A DNA stretch of 10,715 bases, taken from positions 1 to 10,715 of the forward strand of contig JALSQJ010000141.1 of assembly GCA_026985495.1 (NCBI GenBank). Direction: 5' to 3'. The notes under the pieces are model-generated. The model did not search any database. It saw only the letters and a list, made by a program, of their open reading frames with translations, and was not told where the DNA came from. A program made the translations under genes and the position numbers. The stretch's first letter is position 1, and the number at the start of each line of letters is the position of its first letter. Of this stretch, positions 1 through 6,085 are shown piece by piece. Source of the stretch: Campylobacteraceae bacterium. GTDB lineage: Bacteria; Campylobacterota; Campylobacteria; Campylobacterales; Sulfurovaceae.

Positions 1-224
1 AAGAAATCAATGATTTTTACAAGACCATATCGGCAAATGTAAAAGAAGCAAGAAGTGCTGTTAAAATGTCACAACTTGATTTATCATTGAAACTTGGAAT
101 TAAATCCATTGCTTTTTATTCAAATTGTGAAAATCTAAAACATAACAAACACTTCAATTTAGAACATATTTATAAAATATCAAAAGCTCTAAACATAGAT
201 ATTTGTGAGCTTATTAAGAAGTAA
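1..224 (+). CDS. XRE-family helix-turn-helix regulator, 3' end only
   Basis: The gene runs in from the left edge; the open frame starts at base 3 and ends at TAA 222-224, giving 73 visible residues. They read as a Cro/C1-type DNA-binding domain: a first helix (ANVKEARSAVKMSQ), then SQLDLSLKLGI, which fits helix 2 and the turn of an XRE HTH, a recognition-helix region around IAFYSNCEN, and a closing helix NLEHIYKISKALNIDICELI that is typical of the family. The protein ends right after the HTH domain, so it is probably a small stand-alone regulator or has an N-terminal domain outside the window. It is transcribed toward the minus-strand remnant at 214-378 and overlaps it by 11 bases. Nothing ties it to the operons to the right, which have OmpR-type rather than XRE-type operator signatures. 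Confidence 0.75.
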   Translation, partial: EINDFYKTISANVKEARSAVKMSQLDLSLKLGIKSIAFYSNCENLKHNKHFNLEHIYKISKALNIDICELIKK

Positions 225-378
225 GCTTTATTAACTCATCAAACCAATAATCCTTTAACAACTCCCCATCTCTAAAAACAACCCCCAAAAGATTCTCTCT
301 ATCGCCTAACTCCTCCACTCTAAGCGTTTCAAAATCTTTAGTGAGAGCTAGTCGTCCTCGTTTAGACCTCTTCCCCAC
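214..378 (-). pseudogene. Remnant of nicotinamide/nicotinate phosphoribosyltransferase C-terminus
   Basis: On the minus strand a 54-codon frame runs from GTG (378-376) to TAA (216-214), with an in-frame stop at 393-391 just upstream. Its product begins VGKRSKRGRLALTKDFETL and ends near VVFRDGELLKDYWFDELIK. From memory of the family, this matches the last ~50 residues of NadV/NAMPT-type phosphoribosyltransferases (SK-GRL motif, a variable acidic loop, then L..VF.NG...K.Y.FDEIR). The full enzyme is several hundred residues long, so the catalytic part is missing and homology stops where the promoter of the next operon begins. A GGAG lies 8 bases before the GTG, so a short peptide could be made, but a decaying gene fragment is the simpler reading. 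The well-kept reading frame suggests a fairly recent loss. It converges on the HTH gene. Confidence 0.6.
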
Positions 379-391
379 ATTATATACTCCT

Positions 392-409
392 TAACACTTA
401 GGTAACACT
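392..409 (+). promoter_or_regulatory. Predicted OmpR/PhoB-type operator, copy 1
   Basis: TAACACT at 392-398 and again at 403-409 form a perfect 7-bp direct repeat with a 4-bp spacer (TAGG), that is an 11-bp period. This is the arrangement bound head-to-tail by OmpR/PhoB winged-helix dimers. A copy differing by one base lies at 6022-6039 before the cytochrome operon, at the same distance from the -10 and the start codon. The site replaces a recognisable -35, as in PhoB-activated promoters, so activation is more likely than repression. The likely ligand is the response regulator at 7789-8418 (inference). Confidence 0.65.
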
Positions 410-417
410 TCTTAGTG

Positions 418-423
418 TAAAAT
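418..423 (+). promoter_or_regulatory. -10 element of promoter for the 456-6031 operon
   Basis: TAAAAT, one mismatch to TATAAT, starts 9 bases after the last base of the direct-repeat operator. No convincing -35 hexamer is seen; the operator occupies that position. Transcription would start near 430, giving a leader of about 26 bases. The equivalent position in the second promoter is a perfect TATAAT. Confidence 0.6.
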
Positions 424-444
424 TAACGTGTCAATCTAAGAATA

Positions 445-448
445 AGGA
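445..448 (+). promoter_or_regulatory. Ribosome binding site selecting a TTG start
   Basis: AGGA lies 7 bases before TTG 456-458. The block AGGAAAATATA-TTG matches AGGAAAATATA-ATG before the cytochrome gene at the same distance from the operator, which supports TTG 456 as the real start. Confidence 0.6.
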
Positions 449-455
449 AAATATA

Positions 456-1373
456 TTGGAAACAAATTTAAATATAGAGTATCAGCAGAGTTGGCTTGAA
501 AAAATCAACATCGCCTATATTGCTTTTCTCCTCCTATTTTTTGCAGAGACAAGTTACTATCTCTTGATACTTCAAACAGGTATTGTTGATTACTTTCACT
601 CAAATATACAACAAATTTGGACAATTCCAATTGGTGGAGTTTTGGGGATTTTTTCTATATTTAAGATTAAAAATCGTACAGAGAGTGTTACTTTAGCACT
701 CTTTATACAGACACTGTTAATGTTTATCTACCCACACTATACACTCTTTACCCTTTTTATATTGGGGTATTCGAGTGGTTTAGTTGCTCCCTATCTTATC
801 TATCAACTCCAAGATAAAAAAGAGACGTTATTTATTTTAGCTGGGGCATATCTTTTGGGTACATTTGCCATTCATATTGCATCAGAACATCGAGGGTTAT
901 TGGGAATTTTATTGAGTCTTATTGCTCTACTCTCTTCCTATTTTACACTACCTCATCAGCAAAAAAAAGAGGATACACTATCTATACAACGTTATCTCCC
1001 ACTCTTTTTTTGGTTACTTTTAGATGCAACACTTTTTGAAATATTGGCAAGAAGTAGTATGGATATTTGGAGAGATGAACACTTTACCATTACTATTGCA
1101 CTCTCACATTTACTGGGTCTATATATTGGGTACAAATTGTATAATTTTAACCACAATAATAGAGTAATCTTACTACTATTTGGACTCTCTTATCTATTTT
1201 TTATCCTACATTTTTCTTATCTATTGGCAATCGTTTATCCTATTGTTATCTCCTATTACAACCTTATTGTACTTAAGTACTTTATGCGTTTGTCTTTTGG
1301 TCAGTTAACAATAGCTTCATTTTCTCTATGGGTCTCATCAGGTATGGGACTCTTTATAGCATTACATATATAA
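456..1373 (+). CDS. Polytopic membrane protein, function unknown
   Basis: A 305-residue, strongly hydrophobic protein with roughly ten membrane helices (about 18-38, 50-67, 76-92, 95-115, 124-143, 147-165, 180-198, 211-229, 237-255, 258-275 and 283-304; one or two of these boundaries are uncertain). Only short loops connect them. The general look resembles a shortened major-facilitator-type carrier, but I see none of the diagnostic loop motifs, so I assign no family. The start is TTG at 456, backed by an AGGA 7 bases upstream and by the aligned start of the second operon. It is the first gene of the six-gene operon, directly after the operator-promoter at 392-423, and the YceI-like gene follows 14 bases after its stop. 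A transport or membrane-assembly role is only a guess from position. Confidence 0.8.
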   Translation: METNLNIEYQQSWLEKINIAYIAFLLLFFAETSYYLLILQTGIVDYFHSNIQQIWTIPIGGVLGIFSIFKIKNRTESVTLALFIQTLLMFIYPHYTLFTLFILGYSSGLVAPYLIYQLQDKKETLFILAGAYLLGTFAIHIASEHRGLLGILLSLIALLSSYFTLPHQQKKEDTLSIQRYLPLFFWLLLDATLFEILARSSMDIWRDEHFTITIALSHLLGLYIGYKLYNFNHNNRVILLLFGLSYLFFILHFSYLLAIVYPIVISYYNLIVLKYFMRLSFGQLTIASFSLWVSSGMGLFIALHI

Positions 1374-1378
1374 AAGGA
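1374..1378 (+). promoter_or_regulatory. Ribosome binding site deciding the YceI start
   Basis: AAGGA lies 9 bases before ATG 1388-1390. It favours that start over the in-frame ATG at 1328, which would sit inside the preceding gene and push the signal peptide into the interior of the protein. Confidence 0.6.
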
Positions 1379-1387
1379 ATACCTATA

Positions 1388-1918
1388 ATGCGTTATCTAT
1401 TTATAACATTGATTACAACATTAGCACTCTTTTCAGCCAACTTATCGTTTGAAAAGGGGTCAGTTTTGGCACACACCTCTGTTTTTGGAGACAGTACCAT
1501 TAATCCATCAAGTTCAAATATTGTCTCTCATCTCACAATGAAAAAAGGGGATATATCCACACTCAAAGGTTCTGTTGAAGTCTCTCTAACCGATTTAAAA
1601 AGTGATAATAGTGAACGAGATGAACATATGTATGAGGCGATTGATACCAAAAAATATACCTCAACCACCTATACGATAAAATCAGTTTCCCAAAATAGTG
1701 CAGGAAGTTACAATGTCGAGGGGAGTTTAACACTTCATGGTATCACTAAAAACCTTCCTATTTTAGCAACCATTGCAACAAAAGGAGACCATGTTAACTT
1801 TAAAGGAAAAACATCATTTAAAATGAGTGATTTTGGCATTACCCCTCCAAAACTTCTTTTTTTAACGGTACGAGACCTCTTAGAGATGAAAATTAATACA
1901 ACCTATAAAGTACAGTAA
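1388..1918 (+). CDS. Secreted YceI-family lipid-binding protein
   Basis: The chosen start at 1388 gives 176 residues with a clear signal peptide (MRYLFITLITTLALFSA, cleavage near residue 17). An upstream in-frame ATG at 1328 would hide it. The mature part shows the YceI pattern: an opening strand with FEKGSVLAHTSVFGDSTI, a central region (GSVEVSLTDLKSDNSERDEHM) matching the 'seG.i.vd..Sl.tgn..RD.hl' block, then GSLTLHGITKNLP and the closing FKMSDFGITPP followed by EMKINTTYKV. YceI proteins form an extended lipocalin-like barrel that binds long isoprenoids or similar lipids in the periplasm; the true ligand is unknown in most cases. It lies 8 bases upstream of an ABC permease gene, which suggests, but does not prove, that the pair handles a hydrophobic molecule. 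The family call is firm, the role is not. Confidence 0.85.
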   Translation: MRYLFITLITTLALFSANLSFEKGSVLAHTSVFGDSTINPSSSNIVSHLTMKKGDISTLKGSVEVSLTDLKSDNSERDEHMYEAIDTKKYTSTTYTIKSVSQNSAGSYNVEGSLTLHGITKNLPILATIATKGDHVNFKGKTSFKMSDFGITPPKLLFLTVRDLLEMKINTTYKVQ

Positions 1919-1926
1919 AGGGTACT

Positions 1927-2997
1927 ATGTTTAAATCACTACTCTATTATAGATATAAGACAGCACTAATTTTACTCTCTGCTGTTACAGCAATTACTTC
2001 AATTTTTATGATTACCTCCCTTAGTGGGGGGATTGTGAGCATGTACTCCAATATGCTTAAGACCGATGGCGATATTATTCTTACTCAAAAGGGTGTTGCA
2101 GATACTTTTTTTAGTGATGTTAATCGTACCTTGATGGATAAAATAAAACCTATCAAAGGGGTCAAAGAGGTTTCAGCCGTTATTGTCGGTGCAGGAGCTA
2201 TTGGTACACTTCCTATTGCAGGTATTTATGGCGTTAGCACAAATCGTTATCCTCTTTACCATTTAACTTATGGCAACTATCCTAAAAAGTGTTCAGAAGT
2301 AATGATAGGAGAAAAGATAAACAGTATATTAGGAGAGCCTAAGCAGATAAAAATTTTCAATAAACCTTTTAATGTTACAGGAGTATTTAAAAGTAAAATT
2401 GGATTTGAAAATGGAGGGGTGGTTATCCCTATTGAGAGTGCGAGTGCTATTTTTCATAAAAGTTCCTCTTTCCTTCTCCTATCTTTAGATAATTTGGAGC
2501 AATCAACAGAAGTTATCTCCTCTATCAAGACCATAAGCAATCAAGTTGATGTGAAAAAGACAACTGATTTTATTGACAACTACAACCAGTTTAAAATCAT
2601 TAAAGTATCAGGTGCTGTTATCGCTTCTATCTCTTTTTTTATGGGTTTTTTAGCCATTGTGAGTATTATGAGCATTGTGATTAATGACCGTAGATATGAA
2701 TTTGGTATTCAACGAGCCATGGGAATTTCTAAAGTTAAGATTATTCTATCTGTGATGATGGAGGTGGTAACCCTTATTTTGATTGCTTTTATTCTTGCCT
2801 ATATCATCAGCTACTATCTTTTAGAGTTTTTAGAACATATTGATAAGTTTCAAGGTTATTTAAGTGGAGAGATTGACCTCTATTTAGCACTTATTGTGTT
2901 AGGTGGCTCTATTGTTATGTCTATTGTGGGAGCATTTATCCCTGCCTTTATTGCGTCAAAAGTTGACCCCATTATATTAATAAATCAAGGAGAGTAG
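1927..2997 (+). CDS. FtsX/MacB-type ABC transporter permease
   Basis: A 356-residue permease with the standard MacB-type layout: one helix near the N-terminus (about 14-36), a large periplasmic domain (about 37-225) with the IKGVKEVSAV segment typical of the MacB periplasmic core, then three helices (about 228-252, 270-297, 316-345). The cytoplasmic turn NDRRYEFGIQRAMG (about 253-266) is the hallmark FtsX motif (R..E.gilRAlG) that contacts the ATPase. Such proteins are mechanotransmission transporters that move lipoproteins, peptides or lipids from the outer leaflet or periplasm. Its partner ATPase starts 3 bases after the stop. There is no MacA-type adaptor or LolA/LolB in the window; the adjacent YceI protein is the only candidate periplasmic partner. 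The substrate is unknown. Confidence 0.88.
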   Translation: MFKSLLYYRYKTALILLSAVTAITSIFMITSLSGGIVSMYSNMLKTDGDIILTQKGVADTFFSDVNRTLMDKIKPIKGVKEVSAVIVGAGAIGTLPIAGIYGVSTNRYPLYHLTYGNYPKKCSEVMIGEKINSILGEPKQIKIFNKPFNVTGVFKSKIGFENGGVVIPIESASAIFHKSSSFLLLSLDNLEQSTEVISSIKTISNQVDVKKTTDFIDNYNQFKIIKVSGAVIASISFFMGFLAIVSIMSIVINDRRYEFGIQRAMGISKVKIILSVMMEVVTLILIAFILAYIISYYLLEFLEHIDKFQGYLSGEIDLYLALIVLGGSIVMSIVGAFIPAFIASKVDPIILINQGE

Positions 2998-3000
2998 AAG

Positions 3001-3609
3001 ATGTTAGAGGTTAGAGATATATCACATTTTTATGGCAAAGAGAAAATTTTAGATAATATTAGTTTTAAACTACCTAGAGGAAGTTTTACCATATTAACAG
3101 GAGAGAGTGGTAGTGGAAAGACAACACTGCTAAGCATTGTATCGACACTCTTATTACAGAGTGAAGGAACAATTATTTTTCACAATACCCCTAAATGCTC
3201 TATAGATACCATGCGAAATAGACATATTGGATTTATCTTTCAATTTCACTATCTAATAGAACACTTAACCGTTATGGAAAATATAAAAATGGTTACCAAA
3301 AAATCAAAAAGAGAGATTTTAAAACTTCTTGCTACCTTGGATATTGACACGTTAGCCCACCGATACCCCTCTCAAATATCAGGAGGACAACGCCAAAGAG
3401 TAGCTATTGCTCGTGCCATTGTCAATGAGCCTAAATATCTTTTTGCTGATGAACCAACAGGAAATTTGGACTCTAAAAATTCAAAAATAATCTTTGATAT
3501 TTTACGCTCAATCAAAGCAACAACATTAGTTGTAACCCATGATAGTTCACTCATATTAGAAGATGACCGAATACTTACCATGAGAGATGGTCAACTTATT
3601 AAAGGATAG
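3001..3609 (+). CDS. LolD/MacB-type ABC transporter ATPase
   Basis: A complete 202-residue nucleotide-binding subunit. Walker A is GESGSGKT (34-41), the Q-loop glutamine is Q81 in FIFQFHYL, the signature is SGGQRQRVAIARA (127-139), Walker B runs YLFADEP (146-152) with catalytic E151, the D-loop is GNLD (154-157) and the switch histidine is H180 in VVTHD. All catalytic residues are intact. The FIFQFHYLIEHLTVMENI segment is typical of the LolD/MacB/FtsE group that works with FtsX-type permeases. A GGAG near 2990, inside the end of the permease gene, precedes the ATG. It powers the permease encoded immediately upstream at the cytoplasmic face of the inner membrane. The last codons carry the ribosome binding site for the next gene. 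Confidence 0.93.
   Translation: MLEVRDISHFYGKEKILDNISFKLPRGSFTILTGESGSGKTTLLSIVSTLLLQSEGTIIFHNTPKCSIDTMRNRHIGFIFQFHYLIEHLTVMENIKMVTKKSKREILKLLATLDIDTLAHRYPSQISGGQRQRVAIARAIVNEPKYLFADEPTGNLDSKNSKIIFDILRSIKATTLVVTHDSSLILEDDRILTMRDGQLIKG
3602..3606 (+). promoter_or_regulatory. Ribosome binding site for a TTG start
   Basis: AAGGA at the very end of the ATPase gene lies 5 bases before TTG 3612-3614. No ATG with a better site is near, so translation of the haem-copper-oxidase-like protein probably starts at this TTG and is coupled to the ATPase gene. Confidence 0.5.
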
Positions 3610-3611
3610 CC

Positions 3612-5147
3612 TTGTTAAACAAAACCATCAAATTACATTTTAAAATCTCCTCTATTTTTCTAATTTTAGCACTCTCATTTGGATTCTTATACTCCTTAAA
3701 CCTTTTAGGATATATGACCAATCTACTCTTACCTACTTATACGTTGAGTTTACACATCTCTTTAATGCTCTATGGATTTCCTGCACTAATGCTCTCCATG
3801 CTTCCTTTTGCTCTTTTTGACAAAGATGGATTAGTAGATAAGCAAGGAAATCACTATCTGCATCTCTATTTTATAATATGGTATATCTTTCTTATCTTTA
3901 TGATAATCTCACTCCTATTTGGAACAGAGCGTGGCTTGGTCTTTTATGATTATCCCTATGCACTCAATTTTCTCTTGGCATTCTCTGGCGTTTTTTATCT
4001 GTTAAGTATCTTAAAATATATACGCCACTACGAGGTAAAACCTTTATGGGTCAAGGTATCGTTGTGGAGTGTGATAGTTTCGCCTTTTCTACTCATTGTT
4101 TTAATGAACCCACATTATGGACAAGTAGAGAAGATGATGTTAGGCCCTCATGGAGACAACACCTTAGGCATGAGTTTTGCTCTATTGGTTCTATACTATC
4201 TAGTCATTAAACTCTACTCTCCCATTGAATTCAAAGCCCGTTTTAATTGGCTATGGATAACCCCTCTTGCCTTTTATATCTTATCTGTTCTCTATCGTAT
4301 TTTGATTGGAAAATTAAGCTATAACCAAGAGTGGTTTTTCCAATGGCTTACCTTTTTATATCTACCAACACTCTATTTTTGGTTCAAAGATGCCCAACTC
4401 TCTTTTAATAAAAATCTATTTCTCTCTATCTCGGCACTTGCTTTTGCCTTTGTAGATGTTGAGGGGAATATTCTCTTTATCCCCTCTATTAGACATCTAT
4501 TTCATCGTAACGATTTGGTCGTGGGTCATGCCCATTTAGCTGTAGGGTTATCAATGCTATTTCTAAGTTTTGCTGTGGTAAAACGCTACTTTACCATTCA
4601 GAAATCACTTATTATCACCTTGGCTTCACTCCTTATCTTAATCGCTTTAGCACTAACGATTAGTGGATTGGGTCAAGCAGGACTTATCTCTTTAGAGACC
4701 CATACCATGTGGATATTACGCTCACTCTATGGATTTATTTTTTTACTTATTATCCTAAAATTCTACAGCAAATATCTCAAAATCAGATGTCATAGTAAAA
4801 TAGATTGTTATCATTTTATCGGCTTTCTCTCTGATGGTATAGGTGGATTTATACTATTACTTTTTGCTCCACTTCTGTATGATTGGCTAGGCTTAAGTTA
4901 TCAGGAGGGGTATCAATCGGTTGTCTATGGCTTTATGATGTCTGTAGGATTGATACATCTTTTAGGCTATTTAAAGCCTTTATGGCAAAACCCTCTAGCC
5001 TTGGCAACCATTATAAGTAGAGTAGTTGTTTCAGCTCTCTTTTTTGCACTCTATAGCAATGGAACGTTAACATGGATAGCGATGGTTGTCTCTGGCTATG
5101 ATTTACTCTATGCCTTAATCTATATTATATTTTTCTATGAGATATAG
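3612..5147 (+). CDS. Haem-copper oxidase subunit I-like membrane protein with C-terminal four-helix extension
   Basis: A 511-residue protein with about 16 membrane helices. The first 12 fit the cytochrome oxidase subunit I fold: helix II carries H48 (SLHISLMLYGF), and helix X carries the H-x-H pair H306/H308 in VVGHAHLAVGLSM, matching the VVAHFHYVLSMG block that binds both haems in classical oxidases. R370 (MWILRSLYGF) opens helix XII, where haem-propionate arginines occur. The copper/iron-B ligands are not convincing: H180, just before helix VI, could be one, but helix VII (about 213-233) has no HH pair. It may therefore bind haem without being a normal oxidase; an NnrS-like or unusual NO-reductase-like role is possible. 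Residues about 401-511 add four helices ending in a YDLLYALIYIIFF segment, an apparent fusion. The start is TTG, 2 bases after the ATPase stop. The fold call is moderate, the function unknown. Confidence 0.6.
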   Translation: MLNKTIKLHFKISSIFLILALSFGFLYSLNLLGYMTNLLLPTYTLSLHISLMLYGFPALMLSMLPFALFDKDGLVDKQGNHYLHLYFIIWYIFLIFMIISLLFGTERGLVFYDYPYALNFLLAFSGVFYLLSILKYIRHYEVKPLWVKVSLWSVIVSPFLLIVLMNPHYGQVEKMMLGPHGDNTLGMSFALLVLYYLVIKLYSPIEFKARFNWLWITPLAFYILSVLYRILIGKLSYNQEWFFQWLTFLYLPTLYFWFKDAQLSFNKNLFLSISALAFAFVDVEGNILFIPSIRHLFHRNDLVVGHAHLAVGLSMLFLSFAVVKRYFTIQKSLIITLASLLILIALALTISGLGQAGLISLETHTMWILRSLYGFIFLLIILKFYSKYLKIRCHSKIDCYHFIGFLSDGIGGFILLLFAPLLYDWLGLSYQEGYQSVVYGFMMSVGLIHLLGYLKPLWQNPLALATIISRVVVSALFFALYSNGTLTWIAMVVSGYDLLYALIYIIFFYEI

Positions 5148-6031
5148 CAACCATTTAGATAGCTCTAAAGCATTATCTCTGGTTAATGTAATAAAGTGGC
5201 AACTTTTTAAATCACGCCATTTCAGACAAGAGACCTCATCTCTATTAGTAATGAACCAAAAAGATAAGCTTAGTAGCAAAAAGGATTTTATCTGTTGGCT
5301 AGGACATGCCTCTTTTTTGATTCAAATTGATAAAAAACGTATTCTTCTTGACCCTGTATTAGGAGATATTCCATTTTATAAACGATTAATCCCCTCTCCC
5401 TACTCACACCAAGAGTTAGGAGAGATAGATTATATATTTATCTCTCATACACACTATGACCATTTCGATAAACCCTCCATTCAAAAGCTACTTGATAAAA
5501 ATGCTACATTTATTACCCCCTTTAGGCATGGAGTATTATCTTAAAAAGATAGATAAAAATATTAACGTAAAAACTTTTGATTGGTATCAATCACTAAGTG
5601 ATGATAGCGTAAAACTCTCTTTTGTTCCTGCAAAACATTGGGGAAGACGAGGTCTATTGGATACCAATAGAGCATTATGGGGAGGATTGGTTATAGAATC
5701 ATCACAACAATCTATCTACTTTTCAGGCGATACAGCTTATGAACAACATTTCAAAGAGATTGGGCTAAAATATAAAATAGATTATGCACTACTCCCTATT
5801 GGTGCATACTCTCCTAGAGAGGTTATGTCACACAATCATCTAAATCCACAAGAGGCATATCAAGCTTTTTTAGATTTAAGAGCTAATAGCATTATACCCA
5901 TGCACTATGGAACATTTAAATTAACTGATGAACCACTAGATGAACCTGAAAAATGGATTGATACTATCTTTAACACTTCATCTCAACTTTTTAAGCTACA
6001 TGTTGGGGAGGTTACTATGATTAACAGTTAG
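5137..6031 (+). pseudogene. Frameshifted metallo-beta-lactamase-fold hydrolase (NAPE-PLD/UlaG-like)
   Basis: Two overlapping frames together make one family member of about 297 residues. The first (5137 onward) gives WLGHASFLIQIDKKRILLDPV and the metal-binding HTHYDH (H104, H106, D108, H109). After ATFITP at 5518-5520 the family pattern 'fivPLG' continues only in the +1 frame as LGMEYYLKK, then AKHWGRRGLLDTNRALWGG, YFSGDTAY, LLPIGAYSPREVM, H-LNPQEA and MHYGTFKLTDEPLDEP. The break is at C5T3 (5516-5523), one base too many; unshifted, translation stops at 5544. Both halves keep family motifs, so this is a recent mutation, an assembly error or, less likely, recoding. Family members hydrolyse phosphodiester or amide bonds (NAPE-PLD cuts N-acyl phosphatidylethanolamine); the substrate here is unknown. 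ATG 5137 overlaps the previous gene by 11 bases. Confidence 0.82.
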
Positions 6032-6039
6032 GTAACACT
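6022..6039 (+). promoter_or_regulatory. Predicted OmpR/PhoB-type operator, copy 2
   Basis: TAACAGT (6022-6028) and TAACACT (6033-6039) form a direct repeat at 11-bp period with the same TAGG spacer as copy 1. Over 20 bases (6021-6040 against 391-410) only one base differs. The site overlaps the last codons and stop of the hydrolase gene, so it sits partly in coding sequence. Its repetition at an identical distance from a second promoter is the main evidence that it is functional. Confidence 0.68.
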
Positions 6040-6047
6040 TATTGTTT

Positions 6048-6053
6048 TATAAT
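6048..6053 (+). promoter_or_regulatory. -10 element of promoter for the cytochrome operon
   Basis: A perfect TATAAT starts 9 bases after the operator's last base and 38 bases before ATG 6086, both distances identical to the first promoter. The start site would be near 6060. The -35 position is taken by the operator. No terminator hairpin is visible between the hydrolase stop and this promoter, so read-through from the first operon is possible. Confidence 0.7.
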
Positions 6054-6085
6054 AGTACCATAATTTATATAAGCAGGAAAATATA

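Noticed and set aside
405..418. Short inverted repeat ACACT-TCTT-AGTGT overlapping the first operator and -10
   Set aside because: It is absent from the second promoter, where the direct repeats are conserved, so the shared regulator is unlikely to use it. It could be a chance palindrome or a site private to operon 1.
1328..1387. Longer version of the YceI gene starting inside the preceding gene
   Set aside because: ATG 1388 has a good ribosome binding site and starts directly with a signal peptide; the longer form would bury that signal.
3372..3581. Minus-strand open frame across the ABC ATPase gene
   Set aside because: It is antisense to conserved signature, Walker B and H-loop codons and has no recognisable product.
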